The translations under genes were made by a program, and so were the position numbers. This document shows positions 1 to 9,909 of a stretch of 64,000 bases of DNA, piece by piece. The first letter of the stretch is position 1; the number at the start of each line of letters is the position of its first letter. This stretch comes from Diplonema japonicum (Eukaryota > Euglenozoa > Diplonemea > Diplonemida > Diplonemidae), in contig OZ025756.1 of assembly GCA_964019335.1 (NCBI GenBank), positions 1-64,000 of the forward strand, written 5' to 3'. Below the pieces are notes generated by a model. It searched no databases. It saw only the letters and a list, made by a program, of their open reading frames with translations, and was not told where the DNA came from.

Positions 1-96
1 CTCTTTCTGTACCCCACCCTTTCGGGAGGGAGAAAAAAAAGGGGGGGGGAGTGACGGCAACCTTACACCCACGCCCCCCCCCCCCCTCCCCTCCCC

Positions 97-657
97 TCAC
101 TCATGTGCAGCTGTGTTCCAAAGTAACTGCCCTGTAACTCTCGGGTACACCATGTAGGTCCACTCAGGTGGTTTTGTTTTGTTTTCCCGATCAGCTGAGA
201 CGATATCAGACCAGTCATCCTCTCGTGAAGGGGTGACATCGGCAGCTGGTTCGTCATGGTCTGTTGTGTCCTCCTGTGGTTGCAGCAGATTGAGGATGTC
301 CTCCCCATGCTGTCGGACTCTGTCATCAAGAGAAAGCTTTCGGTTGTGGATGTGGAGCTTCTCGCAGAGCAACTCTGATTCCTCACAACCGTCATCGGTG
401 CCAAAGGCTTCGCACTTCAGACCGCCCCAGACAAGGTCCACGGCAGCCCGCCACTGTTTCTGACATTCCCGGCATCGTAGAGTCATCAACCCCTTCGCCA
501 CACGAACGTTGTCCCAGTTATTGTGCCTGCAGCACCGCTTTCGAAGTGCCACTGTCAGTCGCTTCTTCGTGAAGCCCTTGCTTGAGGGCTGCGCCGCCGT
601 ACCCGGCGACAGCAAGGGAGGAGAGGTACCGTCTGCAGGGCTGGGCATTTCTTCCAT
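97..657 (-). CDS. small putative zinc-binding protein (CxH...CxxC motif), unknown function
   Basis: 186 residues from the ATG at 657. The open frame continues upstream only through a poly-A run that would encode a lysine tract, so I chose the ATG in the CCATGG context. Residues about 33-60 contain RCCRHNNWDNVRVAKG followed by LRCRECQKQWR, a Cys/His pair and a CxxC pair that could bind one zinc. Short protist proteins with a similar N-W-D-N-V-R plus CxxC pattern exist in my recollection, but I cannot name a family. The C-terminal half is acidic and low in complexity. It is the most downstream gene of the minus-strand series. No function is assigned. Confidence 0.55.
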   Translation of the reverse strand: MEEMPSPADGTSPPLLSPGTAAQPSSKGFTKKRLTVALRKRCCRHNNWDNVRVAKGLMTLRCRECQKQWRAAVDLVWGGLKCEAFGTDDGCEESELLCEKLHIHNRKLSLDDRVRQHGEDILNLLQPQEDTTDHDEPAADVTPSREDDWSDIVSADRENKTKPPEWTYMVYPRVTGQLLWNTAAHE

Positions 658-703
<46 letters not shown>

Positions 704-920
704 CTCCTTCGTTCCCCTCCCTCCTCCCCCTCCCTCCCCTCCTCCTCGCCTCTCTCTCTCCCCCCCCCCCCCCCCCCTCCTCGCCCCCCTCCTTTGGTTT
801 TGTTTTTTTGAGTGGGGGGGGTGTTATATATCATGTGCATAAAAAATAAGAAGGGGGTGGAAGACAATAAAAAATGTGAGGGGGAAACGCGGAAACGCTT
901 TTTTTTTTTTTTTTTTTTTT
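658..920. other. homopolymer-rich intergenic stretch
   Basis: Contains a ~41-nt T run just upstream (in sense terms) of the start codon at 657, then C-rich and T-rich tracts. Apparent reading frames here are only Phe, Lys, Gly or Pro runs. No gene is visible. Confidence 0.7.
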
Positions 921-1490
921 ATTTCACTCTTCGTCATTTTCTTCACTCACTAGGGGCCTCATTATTTAACGCGAAATGGCCATTATTTAACGCGAAACGG
1001 CCATTATTTAACGCGAAATCGCCATTATTTAACTAGTTAAATAATGAGATTTTGCAGTTAAATAATGGCCCTTCAGAGTGAAAAAATGGGTCTTGTCGTG
1101 GAAAAAAATGCACCCAACCCCTTGAAAAATTTTTTTGGGGTGGGGGTATTTTGACTATTTTTGGCCATCTGAGGCCATTCCAGCCCTTAAAAGTGGGAAT
1201 AAGTGCCTTACTTCCCCTTTAAATGCCACGGCGAAATAGCTACCCTGTATTACCTTAGGAAAATCCCCAAAAAGCTGACCTGCGTGAAAAAAAACAGCAG
1301 TGAAAGCAGTGAAGAGTGAGTGACTCAAATGACGAAGAGTGAAATAAAACGACTTACTTGCCGCCAAATGAGCCATTATTTAACACTCGTTACCCGTTTT
1401 TTTGCACTCGGGCCCTGCGGGCCCTCGTGCAAAAAATTCGGGAACTCGAGTTAAATAATGACTCATTATTTGTTGGCAATAAATAGTTAT
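921..1490. repeat. fold-back repeat family 1, copy 1
   Basis: A left arm at 921-950 is repeated as its near-perfect reverse complement at 1316-1345. Inside lie three tandem 21-bp units with the core ATTATTTAACGCGAAA (about 961-1022) and a perfect 24-bp palindrome at 1023-1046 centred on AACTAGTT. Outside the right arm is a GC-rich hairpin at 1404-1430 (GCACTCGGGCCC against GGGCCCTCGTGC) and a second inverted pair ending in GTTGGCAATAAATAG. A second copy lies at 23376-23770. It encodes no protein. The structure suggests a non-autonomous fold-back or MITE-like element (inference). Confidence 0.75.
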
Positions 1491-1523
1491 TTTTTTTTTT
1501 TTTTTTCTTTGTAAAAAACTTGT

Positions 1524-4049
1524 TTAAAAACAATGTGTAAGTATGAGCGCTTTTCTTCGGGCCGGCTCCATGCTGTACGAGGTGCAAGAAGAGGCAAAGC
1601 TGCTGCTGTCGCTGCTGCTCGCGTCGGGTTCGATGCCTTCGCTGTCGTAGCAGTCTGCGAGGGCACACGGATAGAAGTGGTGTCTGTGGTGAACACTCTT
1701 TCGCTCCAAGAAGGAATGCCGCCTTACGGGGTCAGGGGGCAAGATCGCCCGCCGCTTCAAAGAGCCCACGTCAGACAAAGGCCCGCGAAGCCTGTCATTC
1801 AAGGAGAAGAACTGTCTAGAATGCCGTCTGTGGAGCCGCTGCTCTCTAGAAATACTATTCGGGGGAGGCTTCGGTTTCCTCAGGTTCGTCAACCCACTCT
1901 TCCCTTCAACACCTTTCTTCCCCTTCGCCGCGAAGATGCTCTTCATGACCGCCACAAACCCGCTCTCGACGGCAGAGAGCTCCCTGCCCTTCTTTTCCTT
2001 TTCCTTTTCCTCTTCCTCATCGACCGACAGTTGTGTGCTTGGCAACTCCGGAACCAAGACACGGCAAAACCTCACCAAAGGGTCTGATCTTTCTACGTTG
2101 AGCAGGTCGTTTCGGGGCGATGGAATATTCGTATCCGCGTCGTCACAGCCGAAGATGGACCCCCGCAGCTCGTTGAAAAAGGTCTTGATGCTCACTGAAC
2201 GGCCGAAGTCCGAGCGGAATTTCATTTGTAACCAGTTCTTATCGAGTCTGGAACAGGAAAGTGAACCGCTGCTACTGGCGGTCGACCCCCCGGTGATCGA
2301 CTGCTTTACTCTTCCCACAGGCGGCGGGATCACCGCAGAGGAATTCGTCGAGAATTTAAAACAGTTCGGATCGTTGGTTTTCTTGACGGATTGTTCCTTT
2401 TTCTTCACCTTTGGGACGTATCGCGGAAACATAACCTCCTGTGCATCAGACTGCTGGTAGCTGACACAGCTCTCGATGCCCAGAGATCTGTACTGCTTCT
2501 CCAAGTCCTTAATGTCTGCGGGCAGGTGCTGTTTCAGAATGAACGGCTGCAACAAAACCCTTGTCACCGACACCACTGTATTGAGCATCCCAATGCCATG
2601 CAGGTACCTGAATATGCTCTCCCGAGCCACTGTCCAAGCGTGCACGTAGCTTGTCGCAATCAGGGTAGTGGCCCACTTGTGTCGCAGCATGCAGGTGTGG
2701 CCGAGGAAGGTACCTTGCTTTGCACACCTATGGTTCTGATGGTCGTAGGCTTGGTTCGTTCCCAAGTAGATCAGCTTGTCGGCTTGGTCTGATCGAGAAA
2801 CTATGATGTCGCCTCTTAAGAAGATCTCGGGCTTTATCATAGCGAGCATTTCGGTGAACTGCTCGTGGGACAGGACGTCGGAGAAGATGGGGGCTTGCTT
2901 GGAGGCGATCTCGGTTATAGCGAACTGCTTGATACGGAGGAGGTGCGACTCGCGATGGCCCTTTGTGCGGCGGTCCATGACGTCGCTGTTCAAAATGCTT
3001 CGGAGCAGGTCAACGGACCGCTTTGCGAGGACCCACACTTCGCAGACGCTGGTGGTGATAACACTGGCGGTTTGCTGCTGGGCGTACCACACGGAGAACT
3101 CGCCGACGACCTCCCCTGCGCCCAGCCTCGCTACCTCATGGTCCACCCCATTTTGACTCAGCAGTACCTTAACCTCTCCATTCATGATATAGTAGATATT
3201 CTCTACTGTTTCGCCCTGCACGCATAGGCAGGTCCCTCTGGGCACAACATCTGCTTCGAAATACTTGACCACTTCTTCGCCCAGTTCGGATGGCACGGAC
3301 GCCACGATCGCTGATTTTTCAAGGTCTTCCCTAGTCAGAATTCTGTTGGCCATGTTCATCTTCCGCTTCAAGAGGCTCACTCCTGCAACAATGGTCTGCA
3401 CGGCTTGGGGAAGCTGTTTCAGCATTCTGAGGAAGGTGTGCGATTCGAGGAAGACCATGAAGCATTCGGAGCTTGCTCTTACGTGGACCCTCGGCTCCTC
3501 TGAGATGATGGCGTAGTCGCCGATTACCTTGGGTGCGAAGATAGTAAGGCATTGGCAGTCTTCCTTTTTTGTGGAACCAGCTGGCCGGAGTGTTACAGTC
3601 AGTGAGCCGCTAATGAATATTCCAATCGCGCGGGTGGGCTCGTTTTCGTAGAATATGGTCTCTCCTTTGCTGTATGATGTTTCAGTCGTGCTGTCCAGGA
3701 TCTCTTCCAAAACCCTCGAGGGCCAAGGCTGGAAAATATCGGAAAGGACCAGCACTCTACGTATCTGATCCCTGTTGTAATCGACCCACCGGATCTTCGT
3801 GAGCCTCTGCCTCCTCCGTTTGGCCTGCAGAAGAACGCAAAGCGGCAGCAGCAACATTTCCATCACCCACACCGCATAGTTTTCAAGACGCTTCTTAAAG
3901 ATTTCTTCTAGCCCTTCGAGCATTCTTCTACTATGCACCTTTACCTTGAACATCTGTAGGTCGGTCATGTCAGTCATAGTGAGGTATTCCCTTACTGCGT
4001 GCACCAGGTGCAGAGGCTCCTCCTCCTTGTCGGTGGTGTGCTTCATCAT
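1524..4049 (-). CDS. triple cyclic-nucleotide-binding-like domain protein
   Basis: 841 residues from the first of two adjacent ATGs at 4049/4046; the frame is open further upstream but looks like 5' UTR. After a basic/hydrophobic N-terminal part (a possible membrane-associating segment YAVWVMEMLLLPLCVLL near residue 60) there are three successive CNB-like modules, roughly residues 85-210, 243-355 and 390-490. The second is clearest (GEVKVLL... GAGEVVGEFSV), but the phosphate-binding cassette reads EFSV...QQTAS and lacks the usual arginine; the first reads IGDYAII. Binding of cAMP is therefore uncertain and another ligand is possible. The tail after residue ~500 is Ser/Lys-rich and low in complexity. 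It lies downstream of the adenylate cyclase series, so an effector role is plausible (inference). Confidence 0.8.
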   Translation of the reverse strand: MMKHTTDKEEEPLHLVHAVREYLTMTDMTDLQMFKVKVHSRRMLEGLEEIFKKRLENYAVWVMEMLLLPLCVLLQAKRRRQRLTKIRWVDYNRDQIRRVLVLSDIFQPWPSRVLEEILDSTTETSYSKGETIFYENEPTRAIGIFISGSLTVTLRPAGSTKKEDCQCLTIFAPKVIGDYAIISEEPRVHVRASSECFMVFLESHTFLRMLKQLPQAVQTIVAGVSLLKRKMNMANRILTREDLEKSAIVASVPSELGEEVVKYFEADVVPRGTCLCVQGETVENIYYIMNGEVKVLLSQNGVDHEVARLGAGEVVGEFSVWYAQQQTASVITTSVCEVWVLAKRSVDLLRSILNSDVMDRRTKGHRESHLLRIKQFAITEIASKQAPIFSDVLSHEQFTEMLAMIKPEIFLRGDIIVSRSDQADKLIYLGTNQAYDHQNHRCAKQGTFLGHTCMLRHKWATTLIATSYVHAWTVARESIFRYLHGIGMLNTVVSVTRVLLQPFILKQHLPADIKDLEKQYRSLGIESCVSYQQSDAQEVMFPRYVPKVKKKEQSVKKTNDPNCFKFSTNSSAVIPPPVGRVKQSITGGSTASSSGSLSCSRLDKNWLQMKFRSDFGRSVSIKTFFNELRGSIFGCDDADTNIPSPRNDLLNVERSDPLVRFCRVLVPELPSTQLSVDEEEEKEKEKKGRELSAVESGFVAVMKSIFAAKGKKGVEGKSGLTNLRKPKPPPNSISREQRLHRRHSRQFFSLNDRLRGPLSDVGSLKRRAILPPDPVRRHSFLERKSVHHRHHFYPCALADCYDSEGIEPDASSSDSSSFASSCTSYSMEPARRKALILTHCF

Positions 4050-4344
4050 TATGCTGAGTGATTTGGATACGGAAAGGAGTGAAAAGATGAAGTGGCGGAC
4101 AAGAGAAGGTGAAAAAAGGGGGGTCAGGAGCATACAAGACTGGCCAAGAAGCGGACGTAAGGCACGCAGCACCAGTCGTTGTGTGTTGCCAGAAAAAAAA
4201 GCTTTTGGAGGGCAAATTATTTTGTGATTTGTTTTCAGTAAATATATCTGCTTGGTAGCGGAATATTTATTAATTATGGGCGCTGTTGTGCGTTGCGGGC
4301 TGCAACTCATTAACTCATGCATTCATATTATTAGGAGGCGAAAA
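4050..4344. other. intergenic, 5' side of the CNB-domain gene
   Basis: Pyrimidine-rich in the minus-strand sense (a CTTTTTTTTCTGG tract near 4190), which could serve as a splice acceptor region (inference). At 4253-4272 it holds TGGTAGCGGAATATTTATTA, nearly repeated at 6746-6765. Confidence 0.5.
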
Positions 4345-5994
4345 AAAAAAGCCTGGGAAGGATGCGACTCTCTTGGCTTCCTACCGGCCGATCTGCCTGA
4401 CCAGCTGCCTCTGCAAGCTGCTGGAGAGGATGATCGAGGAGAGGCTCACGTTTCTTCTTGACGCGGACGGGACGGGAGTCGAGGGACTCCACGACAGCCA
4501 GGCTGGTTTCAGACGCGGCCGCTCCACGGAGGAGCAGGTGGCAACCCTCACAGAGTGCATGTCGAGGACAAAGACGATCGACGTCTCTCGGCCGCCCTGC
4601 TGTTCGACTTCTCTTCTGCTTTCGACCTGGTGCCCCATGGTGCCCTGCTGGACAAGATGCGAGGGAGGGTCTCCCCGAACCCTTCGTGGAGTGGACGCGG
4701 TCCTTTCTATGCGGCCGTACTGCTGCGGTCACGATTGGACGGTCGAGGGGGTCGACGACGAAGGTGCGACGGGGTGTCCCCCTACGCCGACGACGTGGCG
4801 GTCGTGATCTCCTCTGGACAAGGGGACATGGCTGGGCTGGAGCGGAAGCACAGTGGTGGATGCGGTTGAGGACTGGTGCAGGGAGCGTGACATGCTGCTG
4901 AGCACGTCCAAGACGCAGGCAGTCTGCGTCCCCCCCCAGAAACGTCTCGGGGTCTACTTCACTTCGTCACGAGTCCCCCTTCAGCGGTGCCTTCCAGAAC
5001 CCGCTCTTCGGCCTGGGGGTGAACGCCGATGGCACGATCTCCGGGGACCAGGAGCTGGCGGGCCTTCAGGTTGTGGAGGCGGGTGGTGTGCGGATCCGCT
5101 GCGTGCGGGACATGTATGCTGCCGTGCGACGGCCCGACGTGGATTACGTTGGCCCGTCCCCTGCCTCTGTCTGAACACGCGAGGTACCTTGGGGTGACGG
5201 TGGACTCTGGGCTCACGTTCGGTGAACACGGTCCGATGCTGCCTACGGGATCAGCGGTGGACTGTATTCGACATCCTACAAATGCGAACTCAGGGCCCTG
5301 AGGCTGGGGATCCGACTGGCGACAAGACTCAGAGAGGAAGCTTGCAAGCCAAGGGATGGTTCTGATATGCACAGATTCGCGGTCGGTGATACGGAAGATG
5401 TGCCAGGGACATATGTCGGCAGCCTCCAAAGATGACTTCGAACTCTGGCAGGAGGTCGCAAGCTTGACAGGCAGAGGCCACAAGCTAATCGTTCAATACG
5501 TCCCGAGTCACTGCGGGTACAAGTGGAACGAGAAGGCGGACCAGAAGGCAAAAGAGGCGAGCGAAAGACTGGCCCACACCCGTGAGACAGACATTGAGGT
5601 GGTTAAAACTCTGGTGAGGAAGCATGTCATCAGAAGCCACCTCCGCCTATGGAAGGATACTGGCGTCACAAGGACGTACAGGGAGCTGTTTGCCGGAAGC
5701 TTCGAGAAGTTCGAGGAGCTGGACAGAAAGAAAGAAGTGGCGATCATGAGGCTGAGGGTGGGGAAGAGCCCACTCACTTGCGGATACCTACTCATACCCC
5801 CAGTCGAGGAGGTCCCGTGCCATCTATGTTCGCAACCTCAGACTCTAAGCCACCTCCTACGGGAATGCCAAGACAAAAAGAGGATCGACCAAAGGAGTCA
5901 GATCTTCGGTGGCTCCCTTCCTTCCCTCAAAGTCCTCCTGTCGACCGACGCCTGTAAGACCGCCCAGCTCTTGGAGCGGCAGGGAACATTGTGA
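4345..5994 (+). pseudogene. degenerate non-LTR retroelement (RT / RNase H), copy 1
   Basis: Reverse-transcriptase motifs are recognisable across shifting frames: SYRPICLTSCLCKLLERMI, QAGFRRGRSTEEQVA, LFDFSSAFDLVPHGALLDKM and a YADDVAVVIS block. The usual GVPQGS block and part of the palm are damaged. Near 5235 the sequence jumps from TFGEHGP straight to AAYGISGGLYSTSYKCE in RNase H, so the thumb and the first catalytic strand of RNase H are missing. From 5280 to 5994 one frame stays open with ICTDSRSV, YVPSHCG and a C-terminal CHLCSQPQTLSHLLREC zinc motif. It is 5'-truncated, frameshifted and internally deleted, so not autonomous. It differs enough from the copy at 6.8 kb to be another family or lineage. 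Confidence 0.85.
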
Positions 5995-6311
5995 AAAAAC
6001 TTATAAATTATAATATATTATACTCTCTAAACATTGAGGTCTGAAGTTGTTATACGACTTCAGACAGCAATTGTTTCTAACTCAATCTCTCGACTCTGGC
6101 TTCACTCCTTTCCATTCTTTTCACCTCCCTCCCCAGTGTCTTCCCTTATTTTCCATTACCAGGCCCCTGTCCCCCGCCCCCAGTGTTATTCAAATTTTTC
6201 ACTCACCTTTCATATAGAAAGAAAAAAGAAAAAAAAAAGAAAAAAAGAAGGACAGATGATTCAAGCTTCGGTGTACACAATCGAACTTGATTTGAATTCC
6301 TTTATTTTGAG

Positions 6312-6344
<33 letters not shown>

Positions 6345-6765
6345 GTAGAACGAAACTTAATTGAATTGAATTTATTGGCTCCCGAAAGCCCAACAAGTCC
6401 AGCAGACGGTGGAGTTTCACAGTCAGCTGGTTAATTTTTCACAATTGAAACTCCTCCAAAGTTCTTAAAATCTGGGAGGTCGTCTCTTGTTACTAGAGGC
6501 GGCTAATGCCTCGAGACCCAGGTGCTGCCTGGTGGGTGGGATCGGTTTTATTTATTATGAAAAGAGTGGTGAGGGGGTCCAAGTAATTTACTACAGGGAG
6601 CAGCGGACCAGGACCCCTCGACCAATGGCTCAGTAACAGAGACTGCTTTTCACGAATCACTTTCAAACACCTCTCTTGGTTTGAAGTGATGTCCCTTTCC
6701 CTTTCCCTTGAATGGTTTTCTCTACTCCCCTTCGATCCTCCCGCCTGGTAGTGGAATATTTATTA
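5995..6765. other. intergenic DNA with possible retroelement tails
   Basis: AT-rich and A-rich after the retroelement end, with a ~29-nt A run at 6314-6342. On the minus strand, around 6420 down to 6350, GGGCTTTCGGGAGCCAATAA runs into TTCAATTCAATT, which looks like a LINE or SINE 3' end (inference). It ends in TGGTAGTGGAATATTTATTA followed by (TTA)n at 6746-6770. No gene seen. Confidence 0.45.
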
Positions 6766-6796
6766 TTATTATTGCAAAAAAAAACGTCTCCTCGGT
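6766..6796 (+). repeat. target-site duplication, left copy, with 8-nt tRNA remnant
   Basis: TTATTATTGC, an A run (9) and CGTCTCCTCGGT match 9690-9722 except that the right copy has 11 As. The last eight bases (6789-6796, TCCTCGGT) are the first eight bases of the tRNA-Asp gene, so this is the severed original tRNA 5' end. Confidence 0.8.
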
Positions 6797-9689
6797 GGAG
6801 TCTTCAACGTGATGCTGATGCGTCTGGGTAGGGAATCCCTGAGAATCGTTCTACAGCTGTTCAATCTCTCCTGGGCGAGCGGGCAAGTTCCGGACACGTG
6901 GAAACTGGCACTAGTCGTCCCGATCCCGAAGCCGGGCAAAGACCCCACGAAGATTGAGTCCTACCGCCCCATCAGCCTGACGAGCTGCCTCGGCAAGCTC
7001 ATGGAAAGGATGGTCGAGGCCCGCGTGACGTATCTACTTGACTCCCCGACAACGATGGTAGAGGGACTTCACCCCCAGGCTGGCTTCAGGAAAGGGAGGT
7101 CCACCGAGGAGCAGGTTGCCGCCATCGTGCAGCATGTGACGATAAAAAGGAACGCCGAAGTTAAGGAGGCATGCCTCACCATACTCTTTGACTTCTCAAA
7201 GGCGTTCGACAGGGTCAACCACGAGGCACTCATTCAGAAGATGTCTCAGAAGCGCTTCCCCACGGCCTACACCAGGTGGGTTTCCTCCTTCCTAACGTCC
7301 AGAACAGCGAGGGTAGTCGTGGAGGGTGTCAAGGGGACCCCTTACAAAATCAAGAGTGGCGTGCCTCAAGGTTCTGTACTCGGTCCAGTGCTGTTCACCA
7401 TCTTCGTGGACGACCTAGCGAGGGAACTTGAGGGTCTGGCTGGGCTCTCCACGATCTACGCGGACGACGTCGCGGTAGTAGTCTCTGCCACAACAAGGAC
7501 TGAGCTCGAGGCCAGGGCCACGGCGGTAGTGGGTGCAGTCGAAGACTGGTGTACACGATGGGGGATGCAGTTGAGCAGGGAGAAGACGCTGTACGTCCCC
7601 ACCCCCAAATGCGAACCGTACGACTTCCACGTCTACTACCCCTCGACCGGGGCGACGCATCCGGGCTTCGAATTCCAGCCGCTGGAGCTCAAGGGCCGAC
7701 TCATCGCCGGGGGACCTACTCACCTGATCGGGAGGAGGCTCCTGTCCGTTAACCGCACGGCCACGACACGACGCGACGTCTCTGCACTCGTCTCCAAAGG
7801 GCTGGTGTATGAATTCTCCACGGCCGTCCCCGTCGCGAGGCGTGACAGGGCCAAGTATCTAGGGGTCATCCTTGACGCTGACTTGTCTTTCGGTGCCCAT
7901 GCCCGCGACATCATCGAGAGATACGACAAACGAATTCGCATACTGCGGCTCCTCTCCGGCTCGTCCTGGGGCAGTTCCGCAGCATCACTCAGGTCCTTGT
8001 ACCTGGCCTACGTCCTACCGGTGTTCACCTACTCGATTGGCATCTTCTTCGCACTGATGTCTGCTCAAGACAGGAAGGCACTGTGCATGAGGCACGATGA
8101 GGCAGCCCGACGAATCACGGGGTGCGTCAAGAACACCTCCACCTCGGCTGTACTGTGTGAGGCCCGCTTGCGCCCGCTCGACCTGATGGCCGACGCTGCT
8201 TCTGCCATTCTACTGCAGAGGGCACTGAGGTGGGTGGGAACCCCGGTGAACAGGGTGGTCAGGGGTGCAGCTACCGCAGGATGGGCCTTGGGAGCGCTGA
8301 AGGCGACGAGGAGTTCTGGGCTGAGTGCGGTTGCTTCCCTACCGCTAGGGCCTGATACGAGAGCCCCCCCCTGGGCGGAAGGCATCCACGTCGATCCCTA
8401 CGCCACCGACACCAGGAGGACACTCCCCGACGATGTGAGGGCGGCAGCGGCTGCGGAAAAGCTGGACGAGATCCCAAGCGGCGCTCTGGTAGTGTACACG
8501 GACGGCTCGGTGATAAGGGGGAGAGGGGGGGCTGGGGTTGCCCTCAGAGTCCCCGACATGGACCTCACCCTTACCACCTCTCACGGGGCCGGCATGGTCT
8601 CCACACCCATGTGCGCCGAGGGCACCGCTATCCTGATGGGGTTGAAGGAGGCTGCGGAGGTGTACAAAACGGTCGTGAACCTGAGGGGCCGCCCTCTCTA
8701 CCTGCTGACCGACTCACAGACGATGCTGCGGAGGCTCGCTGGAGGCCCCGGACAGCAGAGGGAGTCCACGGACAGACGGATCTGGGATGCCGCTTCCTGG
8801 CTCAGGGCCAAACGCTCTGGTGATGTGCACTTCTGGTACATCCCCTCCCACTGCGGGGAACGAGCTCGCCGACGGAGCGGCCAGGGACGGGCTGTCGAAG
8901 TCGCCTTGCGGGGTTAGCTACCGCTCCAGCAAGGCGGCCATAAAAGCGTGGCTGAGAGGAAGGTCGCGTGCGAGATACAACAGCGACTCCCCCGGCCACC
9001 ACCGCCTCGTCACCGGTGGCGAATGTCTCTCTCTCCCACCACTCAGTAGGAGGGATGAGGTCCTGATCATTCGGCTCCGGACCGGACACACGCCTTTGAT
9101 GAGGGGGTACCTCCAGCTCAAGGGACCCCTGAGGGCTGAGGGGAGTCATCACCTCACCTGCCCCGCCTGCAACGTTCAATCACCGCTCATTCTCTGGCTC
9201 CCACAGCTAAGTCCTTCTACGACACTGGGCTGCCGCTCCGCGCGCTGCTTTCCAAGCACTCCGCCGAGGTCTGCGCCTTCATCGAGGCCTCCGGGCTCTT
9301 ATCATGGTCTGAGTGAGGGATCTTCCCCCCGGCCGACGCAGCACAAGGGTGATCGTGAGCCCATTATAGACCCCCCCCCCCCTCCCCCTTTGTCCCCCCC
9401 CCCCCCCCCCCACACACACACACTCACACGCAAATGGGCCAAGAAACAACCTCCCGGGAGGCAGCCACAGGGAAGGCCGGGAGGGCGCAGGGCGCAGCAA
9501 GAGAACGCCCCTGCGTTCAGCCTCGAGGGGACCGCCCCGAATGTAATCAGCCAGGTCGGCTGTCCCAGGAAGGGGGAACGGAGCACCGAAGGGAAGGTTC
9601 AGCCCACGTGGTGGCCCTCTCGGTTACTCCAGACAAAAGACTGGACACACCCCACACCCCTCCCCCCACCCCCAGTTTCCCCCCAGTGG
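6797..9689 (+). mobile_element. 5'-truncated non-LTR retroelement inserted at tRNA-Asp
   Basis: Flanked by the 31/33-bp direct repeats at 6766-6796 and 9690-9722. It starts inside the RT N-terminal region, so it is 5'-truncated, as expected from target-primed reverse transcription. Coding sequence runs to about 9316, followed by a C-rich 3' region with a CA microsatellite near 9411-9430. No poly-A tail is visible before the right repeat. Confidence 0.82.
6809..9316 (+). pseudogene. RT-RNase H ORF of non-LTR element, copy 2 (frameshifted)
   Basis: An open frame to 8917 gives RT blocks YRPISLTSCLGKLMERM, AGFRKGRSTEEQVA, ILFDFSKAFDRVN, SGVPQGSVLGPVLF and IYADDVAVVVSA (the catalytic Asp pair is present), then RNase H starting VVYTDGSVIRGRGGAGVAL with the later LLTDSQTM and YIPSHCG blocks. 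At about 8857-8860 one extra G (GGGG) shifts the frame; the expected continuation GNELADGAARDG is in the next frame. It runs through a CPAC zinc remnant near 9160, shifts again near 9180, and ends with KSFYDTG...GLLSWSE and a stop at 9316. RT layout plus RNase H is like ingi/I-type elements. It could not make a complete enzyme. Confidence 0.88.
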
Positions 9690-9722
9690 TTATTATTGCA
9701 AAAAAAAAAACGTCTCCTCGGT
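9690..9722 (+). repeat. target-site duplication, right copy
   Basis: Same sequence as 6766-6796 with two extra As. It overlaps the first eight bases of the intact tRNA-Asp gene. Confidence 0.8.
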
Positions 9723-9785
9723 AGTATAGAGGTCAGTATATCCGCCTGTCACGCGGATGACCCGGGTTCAATTCCCGGCCGGGGA
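9715..9785 (+). tRNA. tRNA-Asp (GTC)
   Basis: A 71-nt cloverleaf. The acceptor arm TCCTCGG (9715-9721) pairs with CCGGGGA (9779-9785), with one G-T pair. The anticodon stem-loop has GTC at 9748-9750. The T arm is CCGGG-TTCAATT-CCCGG. The A box lies about 9722-9732 and the B box (GGTTCAATTCC) at 9765-9775. A T run after 9786 can act as the pol III terminator. No intron. It survived the retroelement insertion because the target duplication rebuilt its 5' end. It lies 124 bp upstream of U6 on the same strand. Confidence 0.95.
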
Positions 9786-9828
9786 ATTTTTTTGGAGAGG
9801 ATTTTGTAAAACGCTGTTTGAAGGCACG

Positions 9829-9839
9829 GGTTCGCCTCC
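9829..9839 (+). promoter_or_regulatory. B-box-like motif upstream of U6 copy 1
   Basis: GGTTCGCCTCC matches the pol III B-box consensus GGTTCGANTCC at nearly all positions, about 71-81 bp upstream of U6. A looser counterpart (TGTTCGGTTTCC in U6 sense) sits at about the same distance upstream of U6 copy 2. In kinetoplastids U6 transcription uses A/B boxes of an upstream tRNA, so a similar role is plausible (inference). Confidence 0.4.
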
Positions 9840-9843
9840 TTGT

Positions 9844-9909
9844 GTGCGTTGTTTTAATTCTGAGTTGCCCACACCGCAGAAACCCACCTTGTGCTGTCAA
9901 GTGTCTATT
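9844..9909 (+). promoter_or_regulatory. conserved U6 upstream element, copy 1
   Basis: These 66 bp are identical to the upstream flank of U6 copy 2 (30316-30381, minus strand), while sequence further upstream differs. This identity block ending exactly at the U6 5' end is the best candidate for the U6 core promoter, although recent duplication alone could also explain it. Confidence 0.6.

Noticed and set aside
6789-6796. A second tRNA-Asp gene start
   Set aside because: Only eight bases are present; it is the stump left by the retroelement insertion.
9320-9689. Proline-rich extension of the retroelement frame
   Set aside because: It is out of frame with the real C-terminus, which stops at 9316; the proline and threonine come from C runs and a CA microsatellite.
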